A program made the translations under genes and the position numbers. Shown here in pieces: positions 21,936-30,859 of a stretch of DNA of 34,330 nucleotides. The stretch comes from Limnohabitans sp. (GTDB lineage: Bacteria; Pseudomonadota; Gammaproteobacteria; Burkholderiales; Burkholderiaceae_C). Within the stretch, counting starts at the first letter, position 1. Each line of letters opens with the position of its first letter. Under the pieces are notes generated by a model. That model ran no database searches, was not told the DNA's origin, and worked only from the letters and a program-made list of their open reading frames with translations. The DNA lies in NCBI GenBank assembly GCA_018882835.1, contig VERE01000030.1, positions 1-34,330 on the forward strand. Reading direction: 5' to 3'.

Positions 21936-23572
21936 AGCGTCACCGGCTCAAAGCTGCTTGCCGTGGCCGAGAGCCAGTGATCCTGAAAAATCAGAGGCAA
22001 GGACTGCAAGGCCTCAGATGTGTTTGCGTGGCGCAAACTGCCTGAGGGCACGGTCGGGTAGAGCACCGACAAAGGCCGCGTTTCAGAGTGGCTGATGCGC
22101 CGCATCACATGGCGCAGCGACAACTCGGAAGGCTTGTGCAGCCCCGCCGCCTCCAGCAATTCCTTGAGGGACTCCAGCGTGTTGCGATGGAAGTTGCGCA
22201 CCCGCTGAGCCTTGTCTGGCACCACCAAGGCCACTTGGCGCTTGGGATCTTGGGTGGTGACGCCGGTCGGGCAATTGCCTGTGTGGCAAGTTTGGGCCTG
22301 AATGCACCCTAGCGCAAACATGAAGCCGCGCGCGCTGTTGCACCAGTCGGCGCCCAGTGCAATCACCCGCACCATGTCGAAGGCGCTGACAATTTTGCCG
22401 CTGGCACCCAGGCGAATATGTTGGCGCAAATCCAGTCCGAGCAGGGTGTTGTGCACCAGACGCAAGCCTTCTTGCAAGGGTGTCCCCATGTTGTCGGAGA
22501 ACTCCAGGGGGGCAGCGCCAGTGCCGCCTTCAGAGCCATCCACCACGATGAAATCAGGCAGGATGCCGGTTTCCTGCATGGCTTTGGCGATGCCAAACCA
22601 TTCCCAGGGGTGACCAATGCACAGCTTGAAGCCTACCGGTTTGCCTTGTGAAAGTTCGCGCAGTTTTTGAACAAACTGAAGCAATTCAATGGGCGTTGAA
22701 AAACTGCTGTGGCTGTTGGGCGAGACACAGTCTTCGCCCACCGCAACGCCCCGTGCCTCGGCAATTTCTGGCGTCACCTTCGGGCCTAGCAAAACGCCGC
22801 CATGTCCAGGCTTGGCGCCTTGGCTCAATTTGATTTCAATCATTTTGACTTGGGGGCTCAGGGCGTTTTCTTGGAATTTTTCGGCGCTGAAGTGACCATT
22901 GGCGTCACGGCACCCAAAGTAACCTGAGCCAATTTCCCAGATGAGGTCACCCCCGTGTACACGGTGGTAGCGGGAAATCGAGCCCTCGCCGGTATCGTGT
23001 GCGAACCCGCCCATGCTGGCGCCCTGGTTCAGGGCCATGATGGCATTGGCACTGAGTGCGCCAAAGCTCATGGCGGATACGTTGAACAAGCTGATGTCAT
23101 AGGGCTGTTGGCAGCTGGCGCCGCCAATGTGAACACGGAAATCACTGCCTTCAATGTGCGACGGCGAGATGGAGTGCGTGAGCCACTCGTACCCCACTGT
23201 TTTGATATCCAGTTGCGTGCCAAAGGGGCGCTTGTCCGATTGGCCTTTGGCGCGGGCGTAGACCAGGGAGCGTTGCGCGCGCGAGAAGGGCGCTGCCTCG
23301 GTCTCGCTTTCCAGAAAATACTGGCGCAGCTCTGGCCGAATGGTTTCCAGCATGAAGCGAATATGGCCAATGATGGGGTAGTTGCGCAAAATGGCGTGGT
23401 GCGTCTGTTGCAGATCGTGGATGCCCACGACCGTCAAGAATGCAAACAGCAGGGCCCACAAGCCGCCTGTTCCTGAGACCACAAAGATTGCCAGGAAGAC
23501 GCAAAGTCCCGCCAAGGCCACAAAGAAGGCGGTGAAGCGCACGGGATAGAAATGGTTCAGACGTTCCAGCAT
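21929..23572 (-). CDS. FMN-binding glutamate-synthase-family protein, membrane-anchored
   Basis: 547 residues from ATG 23572, chosen because GGAG stands just upstream; an upstream in-frame start at 23617 is less likely. Two membrane helices (about 8-50; VRFTAFFVALAGLCVFLAIF and GGLWALLFAFLTVVGIHDL) precede a domain like the FMN/[3Fe-4S] synthase part of GltB: FNVSAMSFGALSANAIMALN, then KMIEIKLSQGAKPGHGGVL, DFIVVDGSEGGTGAAPLEF and CIQAQTCHTGNCPTGVTTQ, where the cysteines match the iron-sulfur ligands. The glutaminase domain is absent. Such stand-alone GltB-like proteins are common in proteobacteria; their substrate is not settled. It is divergent from the stress-protein gene and convergent with the coiled-coil gene. 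Confidence 0.9.
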   Translation of the reverse strand: MLERLNHFYPVRFTAFFVALAGLCVFLAIFVVSGTGGLWALLFAFLTVVGIHDLQQTHHAILRNYPIIGHIRFMLETIRPELRQYFLESETEAAPFSRAQRSLVYARAKGQSDKRPFGTQLDIKTVGYEWLTHSISPSHIEGSDFRVHIGGASCQQPYDISLFNVSAMSFGALSANAIMALNQGASMGGFAHDTGEGSISRYHRVHGGDLIWEIGSGYFGCRDANGHFSAEKFQENALSPQVKMIEIKLSQGAKPGHGGVLLGPKVTPEIAEARGVAVGEDCVSPNSHSSFSTPIELLQFVQKLRELSQGKPVGFKLCIGHPWEWFGIAKAMQETGILPDFIVVDGSEGGTGAAPLEFSDNMGTPLQEGLRLVHNTLLGLDLRQHIRLGASGKIVSAFDMVRVIALGADWCNSARGFMFALGCIQAQTCHTGNCPTGVTTQDPKRQVALVVPDKAQRVRNFHRNTLESLKELLEAAGLHKPSELSLRHVMRRISHSETRPLSVLYPTVPSGSLRHANTSEALQSLPLIFQDHWLSATASSFEPVTLH

Positions 23573-23755
23573 GGGGGCTCCATTGGGCTGAGAAAAATGA
23601 TTCAACAAAATCAACAAGTTGAGATGTGAAGCTTAAAAAAGGCGGTCGCACCTGACCATGAGGGTAAACCTTTGGTGGGTCTCCCTAATCGTGAAAACCC
23701 CATCACGACACAGATTTTTTTGCGCGATGCTTTGCACCCTAGACAGGAGGCATCC

Positions 23756-24190
23756 ATGTACAAAAAGATTTTGCTGGCTTACAACGGCTCATTGAGCGGT
23801 CAAAAGGCTTTGCTGGATTCTGGTGGTCTGGCAGCCTGGGGACAAGCCTCATTGCATTTGGTGGCGGTCATGCCCTTGAACCTGAACACGGTGGTGGCCG
23901 AAGGCATTGTGTATTCCATGCAGGAAGAAAAAAACCAACGCCAAGCCTTTCAGAAAATTCTGGACGAAGGCCTGGCCATTTTGGCCCAGCATGGCTACCA
24001 GGCCACCGGCGAGTTGCTGTCCGGCGACGCAATTCACGAAATCTGCGCTTGCGCCAAGCGCATTTCAGCCGATCTCGTGGTAGTCGGCCACAAGCACAAG
24101 AAAGGCTGGGTCGAGCGCTGGTGGTCAGGCTCGATTTCCAAGTCGCTGATCGAAGAGTCTCCGTGCAGCGTCTTGGTCTCGATCGTTTGA
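23756..24190 (+). CDS. Universal stress protein (UspA family)
   Basis: 144 residues from ATG 23756, preceded by AGGAGG at 23745-23750, which decides the start over an upstream in-frame ATG at 23672. It begins MYKKILLAYNGSLSGQKAL, the Usp fold's first strand with the ATP-contacting residue, though N-G replaces the more common D-G-S. The nucleotide-binding pattern G-x2-G-x9-G-S near the end is altered: VVVGHKHKKGWVERWWSGSISK still fits G-H-x-x-x-x-G and S-G-S-(I/V)-S-K. Usp proteins bind ATP and support survival in stress. The end abuts the convergent Bug-receptor gene by one base. Confidence 0.92.
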   Translation: MYKKILLAYNGSLSGQKALLDSGGLAAWGQASLHLVAVMPLNLNTVVAEGIVYSMQEEKNQRQAFQKILDEGLAILAQHGYQATGELLSGDAIHEICACAKRISADLVVVGHKHKKGWVERWWSGSISKSLIEESPCSVLVSIV

Positions 24191-24191
24191 G

Positions 24192-25169
24192 TTACTCGGC
24201 CCGCGCGCCCGAGTCTTTCACCACCTTGGACCACTTGGCAATTTCTGCAGCTTGGTACTTGGTCAATTCCTCGGGAGTGGACAAGATCGCGTCCAAACCC
24301 AGGGTTTTCAAGCGTTCCTGGACCTCGGGCAAGCGGTAAACGCGTTGCACTTCGGCGTTCAGGCGGTCAATGACCGGCTTGGGCGTGCCTGCGGGCGCAA
24401 ACATGGCAAACCAGGTGGTGGCTTCAAAGCCAGGAATGGTTTCGGCCACTGTGGGCACGTCAGGTGCGGCTGCCGAGCGCTTGGCTGTGGTCTGTGCCAA
24501 TGCACGAATCTTGCCTTCGCGGGCCATGGGCAGGGCCGAGGGCATGTTGTCGAACATCAACTGAATGCTACCGCCAATCAGGTCGGGAATGGCGTATTGG
24601 CGGCCTTTGTAGGGCACGTGCGTCATCGAGGTGCCGGTCATGGACTTGAACAATTCCCCAGACACATGCACTGAGGTCCCCACGCCGGGCGAGCCAAAGG
24701 ACAATTTGTTGGGGTTGGCCTTCATGTAGGCCACCAGTTCGGACACGTTTTTGACGGGGAGGTCATTGTTCACCACCAGCAGATTGGGGGCAGAGGCGAT
24801 CAGTGCGATGGGGGTGAAGTTTTTCACCATGTCGTAGGGCATCTTTTCGTACAAAGACCCGTTGATGGCATGCGTGCCCACTGTGCCCATGACGAAGGTG
24901 TAGCCGTCTCCTGGGGCCTTGGCAACGATGTCGGCACCGATGTTGCCGCCTGCACCGGGCTTGTTATCGACAACCACGGGCTGTCCCATTTGGGCTTTCT
25001 CGCTGAACAAGCGCGCCAGGATGTCGGGTGCCCCGCCAGAAGGGAAGGTCACCACCAGGCGCATGGGCTTGTTGGGGTAGTTGGCTTGTGACCAGGCGCT
25101 GCCTGAAGTCAAAGCCAGCAAGGCCAATGAAGCAGGCACGATGCGCCTCAAAAAATACGAACGTTGCAT
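24192..25169 (-). CDS. Tripartite tricarboxylate transporter receptor (Bug/TctC family)
   Basis: 325 residues from ATG 25169, with AAAGGAGA 7 bases upstream; a TTG six bases earlier is rejected. The N-terminus is a signal peptide (RRIVPASLALLALTSGSAWSQA, cut after about residue 28). Next come NYPNKPMRLVVTFPSGGAPD, the ligand-binding loop of the Bug family, then NKPGAGGNIGADIVAKAPGDGY and the second loop HVPYKG. These periplasmic receptors bind small carboxylates. They occur in very large numbers in Burkholderiales, usually, as here, without a TctAB transporter beside them; substrate cannot be told from sequence. hslR lies 12 bases upstream on the same strand. Confidence 0.95.
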   Translation of the reverse strand: MQRSYFLRRIVPASLALLALTSGSAWSQANYPNKPMRLVVTFPSGGAPDILARLFSEKAQMGQPVVVDNKPGAGGNIGADIVAKAPGDGYTFVMGTVGTHAINGSLYEKMPYDMVKNFTPIALIASAPNLLVVNNDLPVKNVSELVAYMKANPNKLSFGSPGVGTSVHVSGELFKSMTGTSMTHVPYKGRQYAIPDLIGGSIQLMFDNMPSALPMAREGKIRALAQTTAKRSAAAPDVPTVAETIPGFEATTWFAMFAPAGTPKPVIDRLNAEVQRVYRLPEVQERLKTLGLDAILSTPEELTKYQAAEIAKWSKVVKDSGARAE

Positions 25170-25181
25170 GGTCAATCTCCT

Positions 25182-25595
25182 TTATTTTGAAATAGATGCG
25201 CTCCAGCGCTCGTCCCACCCATGGCGTGCCTGGTCGAGGTCGCGCCGCTGGCGCTTGGTGGGGCGGCCTTGCTCGATGCTCAGGGCTGGCTCGCGGGACA
25301 GTCGCCTTTGCTCCCGGGTTTGCTCACCCAACAAAAGGCTTTCTGGCGTTTCGGCATACAGTTGCTGGGCCACCGGGGCGGGGCCCCGTTGCTGGCTCAA
25401 TCCCTGCACTTGGACCGTGCGCACCACGGTGGCCTGACGCACGGCGACCATGTCGCCTACCTTGATGTCTCGTGCCGGTTTGGCTTCTTGGCCATTGACC
25501 TGAACACGGCCTTTCAAGATTTCGTCGGTGGCCAGCGAGCGGGTTTTGAAAAACCTTGCGGCCCACAGCCATTTGTCAATGCGCATTTTGTCCAT
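25182..25595 (-). CDS. hslR: Ribosome-associated heat-shock protein Hsp15
   Basis: 137 residues, standard for Hsp15. The S4 RNA-binding domain is clear: MRIDKWLWAARFFKTRSLA, then GRVQVNGQEAKPARDIKVGD. The C-terminus is basic (RPTKRQRRDLDQARHG), as in the family. Hsp15 binds 50S subunits that carry stalled peptidyl-tRNA and helps recycle them. The start may be ATG 25595 or the in-frame ATG at 25586. It is divergent from fdhD with 31 bases between the starts. Confidence 0.93.
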   Translation of the reverse strand: MDKMRIDKWLWAARFFKTRSLATDEILKGRVQVNGQEAKPARDIKVGDMVAVRQATVVRTVQVQGLSQQRGPAPVAQQLYAETPESLLLGEQTREQRRLSREPALSIEQGRPTKRQRRDLDQARHGWDERWSASISK

Positions 25596-25626
25596 GGTTT
25601 TTGATTGTGCGGGAGAATGCTATCCC

Positions 25627-26502
25627 ATGTCATCCTCCCCACTTTTGCCCTTCTTGACCCAAGCCCATGCGCCGCTGACGCGGCCCATTCGTGCCCTGAA
25701 TGAATTTGGCGACCTGCAAGAACTGGATATTCCCGCCGAGCGGGCCTTGACAGTTTATGTGGACAAACAAGAGCTGGTGACCCTCATGACCTTGGGCGCT
25801 CACCCTGAATGGCTGGTGCTGGGTTATTTGCGCAACCAGCGCCTGGTCTCCCGTGTCGAGGATGTGGCGTCCATCACGGTAGATTGGGAGGCAGGCGAGG
25901 AAGGGGCCGGCGTGGCCGCCGTCAAGACCCGTCATGGGTTGCAGGATTTGGCCAGCAAAACCCAACACCGTGTGGTGACCACCGGCTGCGGGCAAGGCAG
26001 TGTGTTTGGGGACTTGATGTCCGAAGTGGAGGCGCTTCACATGCCGCAAGCCCGCTTGACCCAAGCCCGTCTGTATGCGGTGTTGAACACCATGCGCATT
26101 CAAGAAACCACCTACAAATCGGCTGGCTCGGTGCATGGTTGCGCCTTGTTCCAGGGGGAAGTCTTGCGCTTGTTCGTGGAAGATGTGGGCCGTCACAATG
26201 CCATCGACACGCTGGCAGGATGGCATTGGCTGCAAGACAACTCGGCGCTCGACCCTGCCGAAGCCTTGTTTTACACCACCGGCCGCTTGACCAGTGAAAT
26301 GGTCATGAAGTCGGTGCAAATGCAGGTGCCGGTGGTGGTGTCTCGCAGTGGCATCACGCAAATGGGCTATGAAATTGCCGAACGTTTGGGGCTGTGCACG
26401 GTGGGCCGCGCGACCCACAAACATTTCTTTTGCTATACCGCCCAGCACCACTTTGTGGTGCAGCCAGAGTTGGCCCAGGGCGGCGTCAAGGTGGTGACCT
26501 GA
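25627..26502 (+). CDS. fdhD: Formate dehydrogenase sulfurtransferase FdhD
   Basis: 291 residues from ATG 25627, with GGGAGAA upstream; a longer in-frame form from 25528 would overlap hslR and is rejected. FdhD passes sulfur from IscS to the molybdenum cofactor of formate dehydrogenase. The active cysteine loop is at residues 120-124 (GCGQG), where C121 is present but the second cysteine known from E. coli (C124) is glycine. Other hallmarks are SAGSVHGCALF, VEDVGRHNAIDTLAGW, FYTTGRLTSEMVMK and the C-terminal VSRSGIT. No formate dehydrogenase gene is in view. The stop abuts the start of the FtsX-like permease gene. Confidence 0.95.
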   Translation: MSSSPLLPFLTQAHAPLTRPIRALNEFGDLQELDIPAERALTVYVDKQELVTLMTLGAHPEWLVLGYLRNQRLVSRVEDVASITVDWEAGEEGAGVAAVKTRHGLQDLASKTQHRVVTTGCGQGSVFGDLMSEVEALHMPQARLTQARLYAVLNTMRIQETTYKSAGSVHGCALFQGEVLRLFVEDVGRHNAIDTLAGWHWLQDNSALDPAEALFYTTGRLTSEMVMKSVQMQVPVVVSRSGITQMGYEIAERLGLCTVGRATHKHFFCYTAQHHFVVQPELAQGGVKVVT

Positions 26503-29010
26503 ATGGCTGTGCTGCAAGCCGCGTGGCGATCCCTCTGGCGAGACGCGCGCGCGGGTGAGTTGCGCTTGCTCTTGGTGGCGGTGTGCCTGGGTGTGGCTGC
26601 CTTGAGCTCGGTGGCTTTCCTGGCCAACCGAATCAATGCAGGTTTGCAACGCGATGCCGCTCAGTTGCTGGGGGGCGATGTGGTGGTGGTCAGTGACCAA
26701 CCGCCCCCCGAAGCTTTTGTGCAACAGGCGCGAGGCGCTGGCTTGCAGGTGGTCAGCACCTTGAACTTTCCCACCATGGCGCGCGCCACGCAAGACAAGG
26801 GCGGGCAGAGCCGGCTGGTGGCCCTGAAGGCGGTCAACCCTGGGTACCCGCTACGCGGGCGGCTGCAAGTGCTGCACAACGCGCAAGCCCAGGACACCCA
26901 AGAGATTCCTGCGCAGGGTGAAGTGTGGGTGGAGGCGCCCTTGCTGGAAGCGCTGGATCTGCAAGTGGGGGACGCGTTGTTGTTGGGCGAGGGCCAGTTG
27001 CGAGTGTCTCGTGTGCTTCTGGTCGAACCTGACCGTGGCGCCGGGTTCATGAACTTCGCGCCGCGGGTCATGATGAACGAGCAAGACTTGCCTTCGACGC
27101 GGTTGGTGCAACCGGCCAGCCGCATCACATGGCGACTGGCGGTGGTGGGACCTGTGACGGCGGTCAAGGCCTATACCCAATGGGCAGAGGCACACAGCAA
27201 GCTGCCCGAAGTCAGAGGCGTGCGCATAGAAACGCTGGAAGCGGGCCGGCCCGAGATGCGGCAAACGCTGGACCGTGCTGGCATGTTTCTGCGCTTGGTG
27301 GCGTTACTGGCTGCTTTGCTCAGTGCCGTGGCTGTGGCTTTGGCAGCCCGTGCCTTTGCCAATCGCCATCTGGACGATTGCGCCATGCTGCGTGTGCTGG
27401 GTCAAAGCCAGCGCAACATTGCCTGGACCTACACCCTGGAGTTTTTCGCGGTGGGCATTCTGGCCAGCATGGGAGGCTTGTGCCTGGGTTTCGGGCTGCA
27501 CCTGGTGTTCGTGCACCTCTTGGCGGGCTTGGTGGAAACGGCGCTCCCCCTGCCAGGCTGGGCGCCTTGGGGGCAAGGCCTGGGCATAGGCTTGACCCTG
27601 ATGGTGGCGTTTGGTTTGCCGCCCGTACTGCAACTGGCCAGTGTGCCGGCTTTGCGTGTGATTCGCCGCGATGTGGGCCGCATGCAGGTCGCCTCGCTGA
27701 GTGTCCTGGGTCTGGGCTTGGCGGGCTTTGCGGCTTTGCTGGTGAGCGTCAGCCAGGACTGGTGGCTGGGTTTGATGGTGGTGGGAGGTTTCACGGCTGC
27801 CTTGTTGCTGTTTGCCGGCATGGGCTGGCTGGCCGTGATGGCCTTGCGCAAGGGCTTGAATGAGGACACCGCGCCAATTTGGCTGGCCATGGCCACGCGT
27901 CAGTTGGCGGCCCGTCCTGGTTTTGCCATGGTGCAAGTCAGCGCTTTGTCGGTCGGCTTGCTGGCTTTGATGTTGTTGGTCTTGCTGCGCACTGACTTGG
28001 TCAGCAGCTGGCGCCAGGCCACACCCGCCAATGCGCCGGATCGTTTCGTGATCAATGTGCAACCCGACCAGTCTGATGATTTTCAGACAACCCTGCGCGA
28101 CGCAGGGATCACGCAATTTGACTGGTACCCCATGATTCGGGGTCGATTGGTGGCCATCAATGGTGAAACCATCACGCCCGATCGTTTTCAAGACGAACGC
28201 GCGCAACGCCTGGTGGACCGCGAGTTCAATTTATCGCACAGTGCCCAGGCGCCTGCTCACAACACTGTGGTGGCAGGTGAATGGCGGCCCGAAGAAAAGG
28301 AAGGTCTGAGCATTGAAGAGGGCATTGCCAAGACGCTGCGTTTGCGTCTGGGCGATGTGTTGCGCTTTGACATGGCTGGCATCGCGCACGAGGCCCGCAT
28401 CACTTCGGTGCGGCGGGTCGACTGGACCTCCATGCGCGCCAACTTTTTCGTGATGTACCCGGTCAGTCGCATGCCCGAGGTGCCACTGACCTACATCGCC
28501 GCTTACCGGGCGCCCAATGTCAAAGGCTTTGACAATGCTCTGCTGCAACGCTATCCCAATGTGACCAATGTCGACATGGGCAACACGCTGAACCAGGTGC
28601 AGCGTGTGTTGGGGCAAGTCATTCAAGCGGTGGAATTCTTGTTTCTGTTCACCCTCGCGGCAGGTTTGGTGGTGCTGTTTGCCGCTGTGACCGCCACTCG
28701 CGAGGAGCGCGCCCGCGACTACGCCATTCTTCGCGCCCTGGGGGCAACCCAGCAATTGCTGGCGCGCGTGCAGCGTGCAGAGTTGGTCGGGGTTGGGGCC
28801 CTGGCTGGTGGCTTGGCTGCAGCTGTCGCTCTGGGAATGGGTTGGGGCTTGGCGCGCTTTGTATTTGAATTTCGCTGGACCGGCTCTTTCTGGACGCCCT
28901 TGCTGGGCATGCTGGCAGGCGCTTTGCTGGCCTGGGCGGCAGGCTGGTGGGGCTTGCGCGATGTGCTGCGCCGCCCCGTGGTACAAACCCTGCGCGAAGC
29001 CACACACTGA
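26503..29010 (+). CDS. FtsX-like ABC transporter permease (YbbP type)
   Basis: 835 residues with about ten membrane helices: one near 20-40, then groups at about 262-385, 395-455 and 485-505, and a last group at 710-830. Large extracytoplasmic domains lie at about 45-255 and 510-700. Two FtsX-like units are present; the signature AFANRHLDDCAMLRVLGQS of the first is matched by REERARDYAILRALGAT in the second. This is the layout of YbbP-like permeases, which pair with a LolD/YbbA-type ATPase and are thought to act on envelope substrates. No ATPase gene is adjacent. It starts directly after the fdhD stop codon and a globin gene follows after 6 bases. Confidence 0.93.
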   Translation: MAVLQAAWRSLWRDARAGELRLLLVAVCLGVAALSSVAFLANRINAGLQRDAAQLLGGDVVVVSDQPPPEAFVQQARGAGLQVVSTLNFPTMARATQDKGGQSRLVALKAVNPGYPLRGRLQVLHNAQAQDTQEIPAQGEVWVEAPLLEALDLQVGDALLLGEGQLRVSRVLLVEPDRGAGFMNFAPRVMMNEQDLPSTRLVQPASRITWRLAVVGPVTAVKAYTQWAEAHSKLPEVRGVRIETLEAGRPEMRQTLDRAGMFLRLVALLAALLSAVAVALAARAFANRHLDDCAMLRVLGQSQRNIAWTYTLEFFAVGILASMGGLCLGFGLHLVFVHLLAGLVETALPLPGWAPWGQGLGIGLTLMVAFGLPPVLQLASVPALRVIRRDVGRMQVASLSVLGLGLAGFAALLVSVSQDWWLGLMVVGGFTAALLLFAGMGWLAVMALRKGLNEDTAPIWLAMATRQLAARPGFAMVQVSALSVGLLALMLLVLLRTDLVSSWRQATPANAPDRFVINVQPDQSDDFQTTLRDAGITQFDWYPMIRGRLVAINGETITPDRFQDERAQRLVDREFNLSHSAQAPAHNTVVAGEWRPEEKEGLSIEEGIAKTLRLRLGDVLRFDMAGIAHEARITSVRRVDWTSMRANFFVMYPVSRMPEVPLTYIAAYRAPNVKGFDNALLQRYPNVTNVDMGNTLNQVQRVLGQVIQAVEFLFLFTLAAGLVVLFAAVTATREERARDYAILRALGATQQLLARVQRAELVGVGALAGGLAAAVALGMGWGLARFVFEFRWTGSFWTPLLGMLAGALLAWAAGWWGLRDVLRRPVVQTLREATH

Positions 29011-29016
29011 CACACC

Positions 29017-29430
29017 ATGGACACTTCTGACGCAACCCCTCATGCAACCCCTTTCGACTGGATTGGCGGCGAAGAGCGTGTGCTGGCGCTGACCGAGCGT
29101 TTTTACGACTTGATGGACCTGGAGCCCGAGTACGCCCAGCTGCGTTCGGTTCATGGTCCCCATCTGGGCAATGCGCGGCAACGCTTGTTCTGGTTTTTGT
29201 GTGGCTGGCTGGGCGGCCCTCAGCACTATGTGGAGCGCTTTGGTCACCCGCGTTTGCGCATGCGGCACATGCCGTTTCCGATTGGCATCAAGGAGCGGGA
29301 CCAGTGGCTGGCGTGCATGGATCAGGCCATGAAGGAAACGGGTGTGGATGACAGCTTGCGCTTGCGCTTGCGAGAAAGCTTTTTTCAAACGGCTGACTGG
29401 ATGCGCAATGTGGGGGGTGGCCCGGGTTGA
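29017..29430 (+). CDS. Group II truncated haemoglobin
   Basis: 137 residues. The truncated-globin pattern is clear: FDWIGGEERVLALTERFYDL carries the B10 tyrosine, GHPRLRMRHMPFPIG has the proximal histidine in the group II pattern H-P-x-L-R-x-R-H-x-x-F-x-I, and DQWLACMDQAM provides the G8 tryptophan typical of group II. Such haemoglobins bind oxygen or nitric oxide and may act in detoxification. The ATG is 6 bases after the permease stop, so co-transcription from fdhD is likely. The 3' end lies 9 bases from the convergent Smr-domain gene. Confidence 0.94.
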   Translation: MDTSDATPHATPFDWIGGEERVLALTERFYDLMDLEPEYAQLRSVHGPHLGNARQRLFWFLCGWLGGPQHYVERFGHPRLRMRHMPFPIGIKERDQWLACMDQAMKETGVDDSLRLRLRESFFQTADWMRNVGGGPG

Positions 29431-29439
29431 GTGAAGCCT

Positions 29440-30078
29440 TCAGACCTGGCCCTTGAGCAGCACCACCAGAGCGCCGGCGCCGCCCTCGGCAGGCTTGGCC
29501 TGGACAAATGCCAGCACCTCGTTTTTTTGCACCAGCCATTTTTGCGTTTTGGACTTCAGCACCGGGGTTTTGCCAGGCGAACCCAAGCCTTTGCCGTGAA
29601 CCACCCGTACACAACGCCAGCCCATGCGCATGGCGTCGCGGATAAACTGGCCCAGTGCTTCACGGGCTTCGTCGCTGCGCAAGCCGTGCAGGTCGACCTG
29701 CCCCTGGATGGACCAGTCGCCGCGGCGCAGCTTGCGGGTGACATCGTGCCCAATGCCTGGGCGGCGAAAACTCATTTGGTCGTCCACATCGAGAAGCGTG
29801 GAGACATCGAACTCATCGCTGAGGCTTTCACGCAGGGCAGCCTGATCGTCGAGAGCTTGCTGAAAAGCAGTGGGGCTGGGCCGCACCACCTGGAGCTCGA
29901 CCCGAGGCGCATGGTTCAGCGGTTGCACTGCGCCCACAGCTCTTTCAAACAACTTTTGCTCGGCCAGGCGCGCTTTTTCTGCGGCCTGCGCGCGCTGTCG
30001 CTCTGCCTCAGCGAGGGCTTGCCTTTGCGCCAGGGCTTGGCGTATGGCCGCCAGTTCTTGCAAGGATTTGGCCTTCAA
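29440..30078 (-). CDS. Smr-domain DNA-binding/nuclease-like protein
   Basis: 212 residues starting at TTG 30078, which overlaps the radC stop (TTTTGA); no in-frame ATG lies before the domain. The N-terminal 55 residues are a charged helix (AIRQALAQRQALAEAERQRA). The C-terminal Smr domain has the two signatures DLHGLRSDEAR (about residue 130) and VVHGKGLGSPGKTPVLK. The family, including the tail of MutS2 and the YdaL-type proteins, has nicking or RNA-cleaving activity in some members. It is likely co-translated with radC. Confidence 0.93.
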   Translation of the reverse strand: MKAKSLQELAAIRQALAQRQALAEAERQRAQAAEKARLAEQKLFERAVGAVQPLNHAPRVELQVVRPSPTAFQQALDDQAALRESLSDEFDVSTLLDVDDQMSFRRPGIGHDVTRKLRRGDWSIQGQVDLHGLRSDEAREALGQFIRDAMRMGWRCVRVVHGKGLGSPGKTPVLKSKTQKWLVQKNEVLAFVQAKPAEGGAGALVVLLKGQV

Positions 30079-30761
30079 AAGTAACCTTTCTCCAGCATGG
30101 ACAAGGCTTGCCCGGGCGCCACGATGACGTGGTCCAGCACCCGGATGTCCACCACCAGCAGCGCATTGCGCAGGGTTTGGGTGAGTGTTTCGTCTGCTTT
30201 GGAGGGCAGCACGCTGCCGCTGGGATGGTTGTGCGCCAGGACCACAGCGTGCGCCCCCTGGTCGAGCGCGGCTTTGACCACCTCTCGCGGGTAAACGCTG
30301 GTTTGCGTCAAGGTGCCTTGGAACATTTCACGAAAGCTCAGCATGCGGTGCTGGGCATCGAGGAACAGCACGCCAAACACTTCGTGCGGGCAATGCGCCA
30401 GGTGCAATTGCAAGAAAAGCTTGACCGCTTCTGGCGAAGACATCAGGTCACGTGCCTGCATTTGTTCGGCCATCGCGCGGCGCGACAGCTCGAGCACGGC
30501 CGCTAGTTCGGCGCGCTTGGCCGTCCCGCCCATGCCTTTGATGCTGCGCAGGTCTTGGTGGGAGGCTTGAAGCAAGCCGGCCAAGCCATGAAAGCGCTTC
30601 AGCAAAGATTGCGCAAGCTGCAGCACGCTTTGGCCCTTGACGCCCGTGCGCAAAAACAAGGCCAGAAGTTCGACATCGGTCAAGGCGGCAGGTCCCAGGG
30701 CCGCCATTTTTTCGCGGGGTCGCAAGGCTTGGGGGAGATCTTGAAGCAACATGGCAGTCAT
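30075..30761 (-). CDS. radC: RadC/JAB-domain protein
   Basis: 228 residues, the usual RadC length. An N-terminal helix-hairpin-helix part (REKMAALGPAALTDVELLAL, then LRSIKGMGGTAKRAEL) is followed by a JAB/MPN metalloprotease-like domain with the metal-binding HxH-x7-S-x2-D pattern as AHNHPSGSVLPSKADETL. The biochemical role of RadC is not established; it was once linked to DNA repair. The ATG at 30761 has a second in-frame ATG nine bases on. It is divergent from fkpB with about 98 bases between. Confidence 0.95.
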   Translation of the reverse strand: MTAMLLQDLPQALRPREKMAALGPAALTDVELLALFLRTGVKGQSVLQLAQSLLKRFHGLAGLLQASHQDLRSIKGMGGTAKRAELAAVLELSRRAMAEQMQARDLMSSPEAVKLFLQLHLAHCPHEVFGVLFLDAQHRMLSFREMFQGTLTQTSVYPREVVKAALDQGAHAVVLAHNHPSGSVLPSKADETLTQTLRNALLVVDIRVLDHVIVAPGQALSMLEKGYF

Positions 30762-30804
30762 GAAAGGAGCAGGGCCTTGCTTAATGCGCCTCGACTGGAT
30801 GGCG

Positions 30805-30835
30805 TTGACCAGGGTTTTGTGAAGCTTTCTACAAT
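30805..30835 (+). promoter_or_regulatory. Candidate sigma-70 promoter of the fkpB-ispH operon
   Basis: TTGACC (30805-30810) and TACAAT (30830-30835) match five and five of six consensus bases, but the 19-base spacer is longer than the ideal 17. Transcription would start near 30842, 18 bases before the ATG at 30860. Confidence 0.5.
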
Positions 30836-30859
30836 AGGCGCCAGTTTACCGAGACCTGA

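Noticed and set aside
23601-23614. FNR/ANR-like box between the glutamate-synthase-like and stress-protein genes
   Set aside because: TTCAA-N4-ATCAA differs from the consensus at two of ten positions and lies about 140 bases from the stress-protein start.
28231-29388. Minus-strand frame of 385 codons opposite the permease and globin genes
   Set aside because: Its translation is His/Gln-rich and repetitive, as expected for the antisense of a GC-rich gene, and the plus-strand genes are clear.
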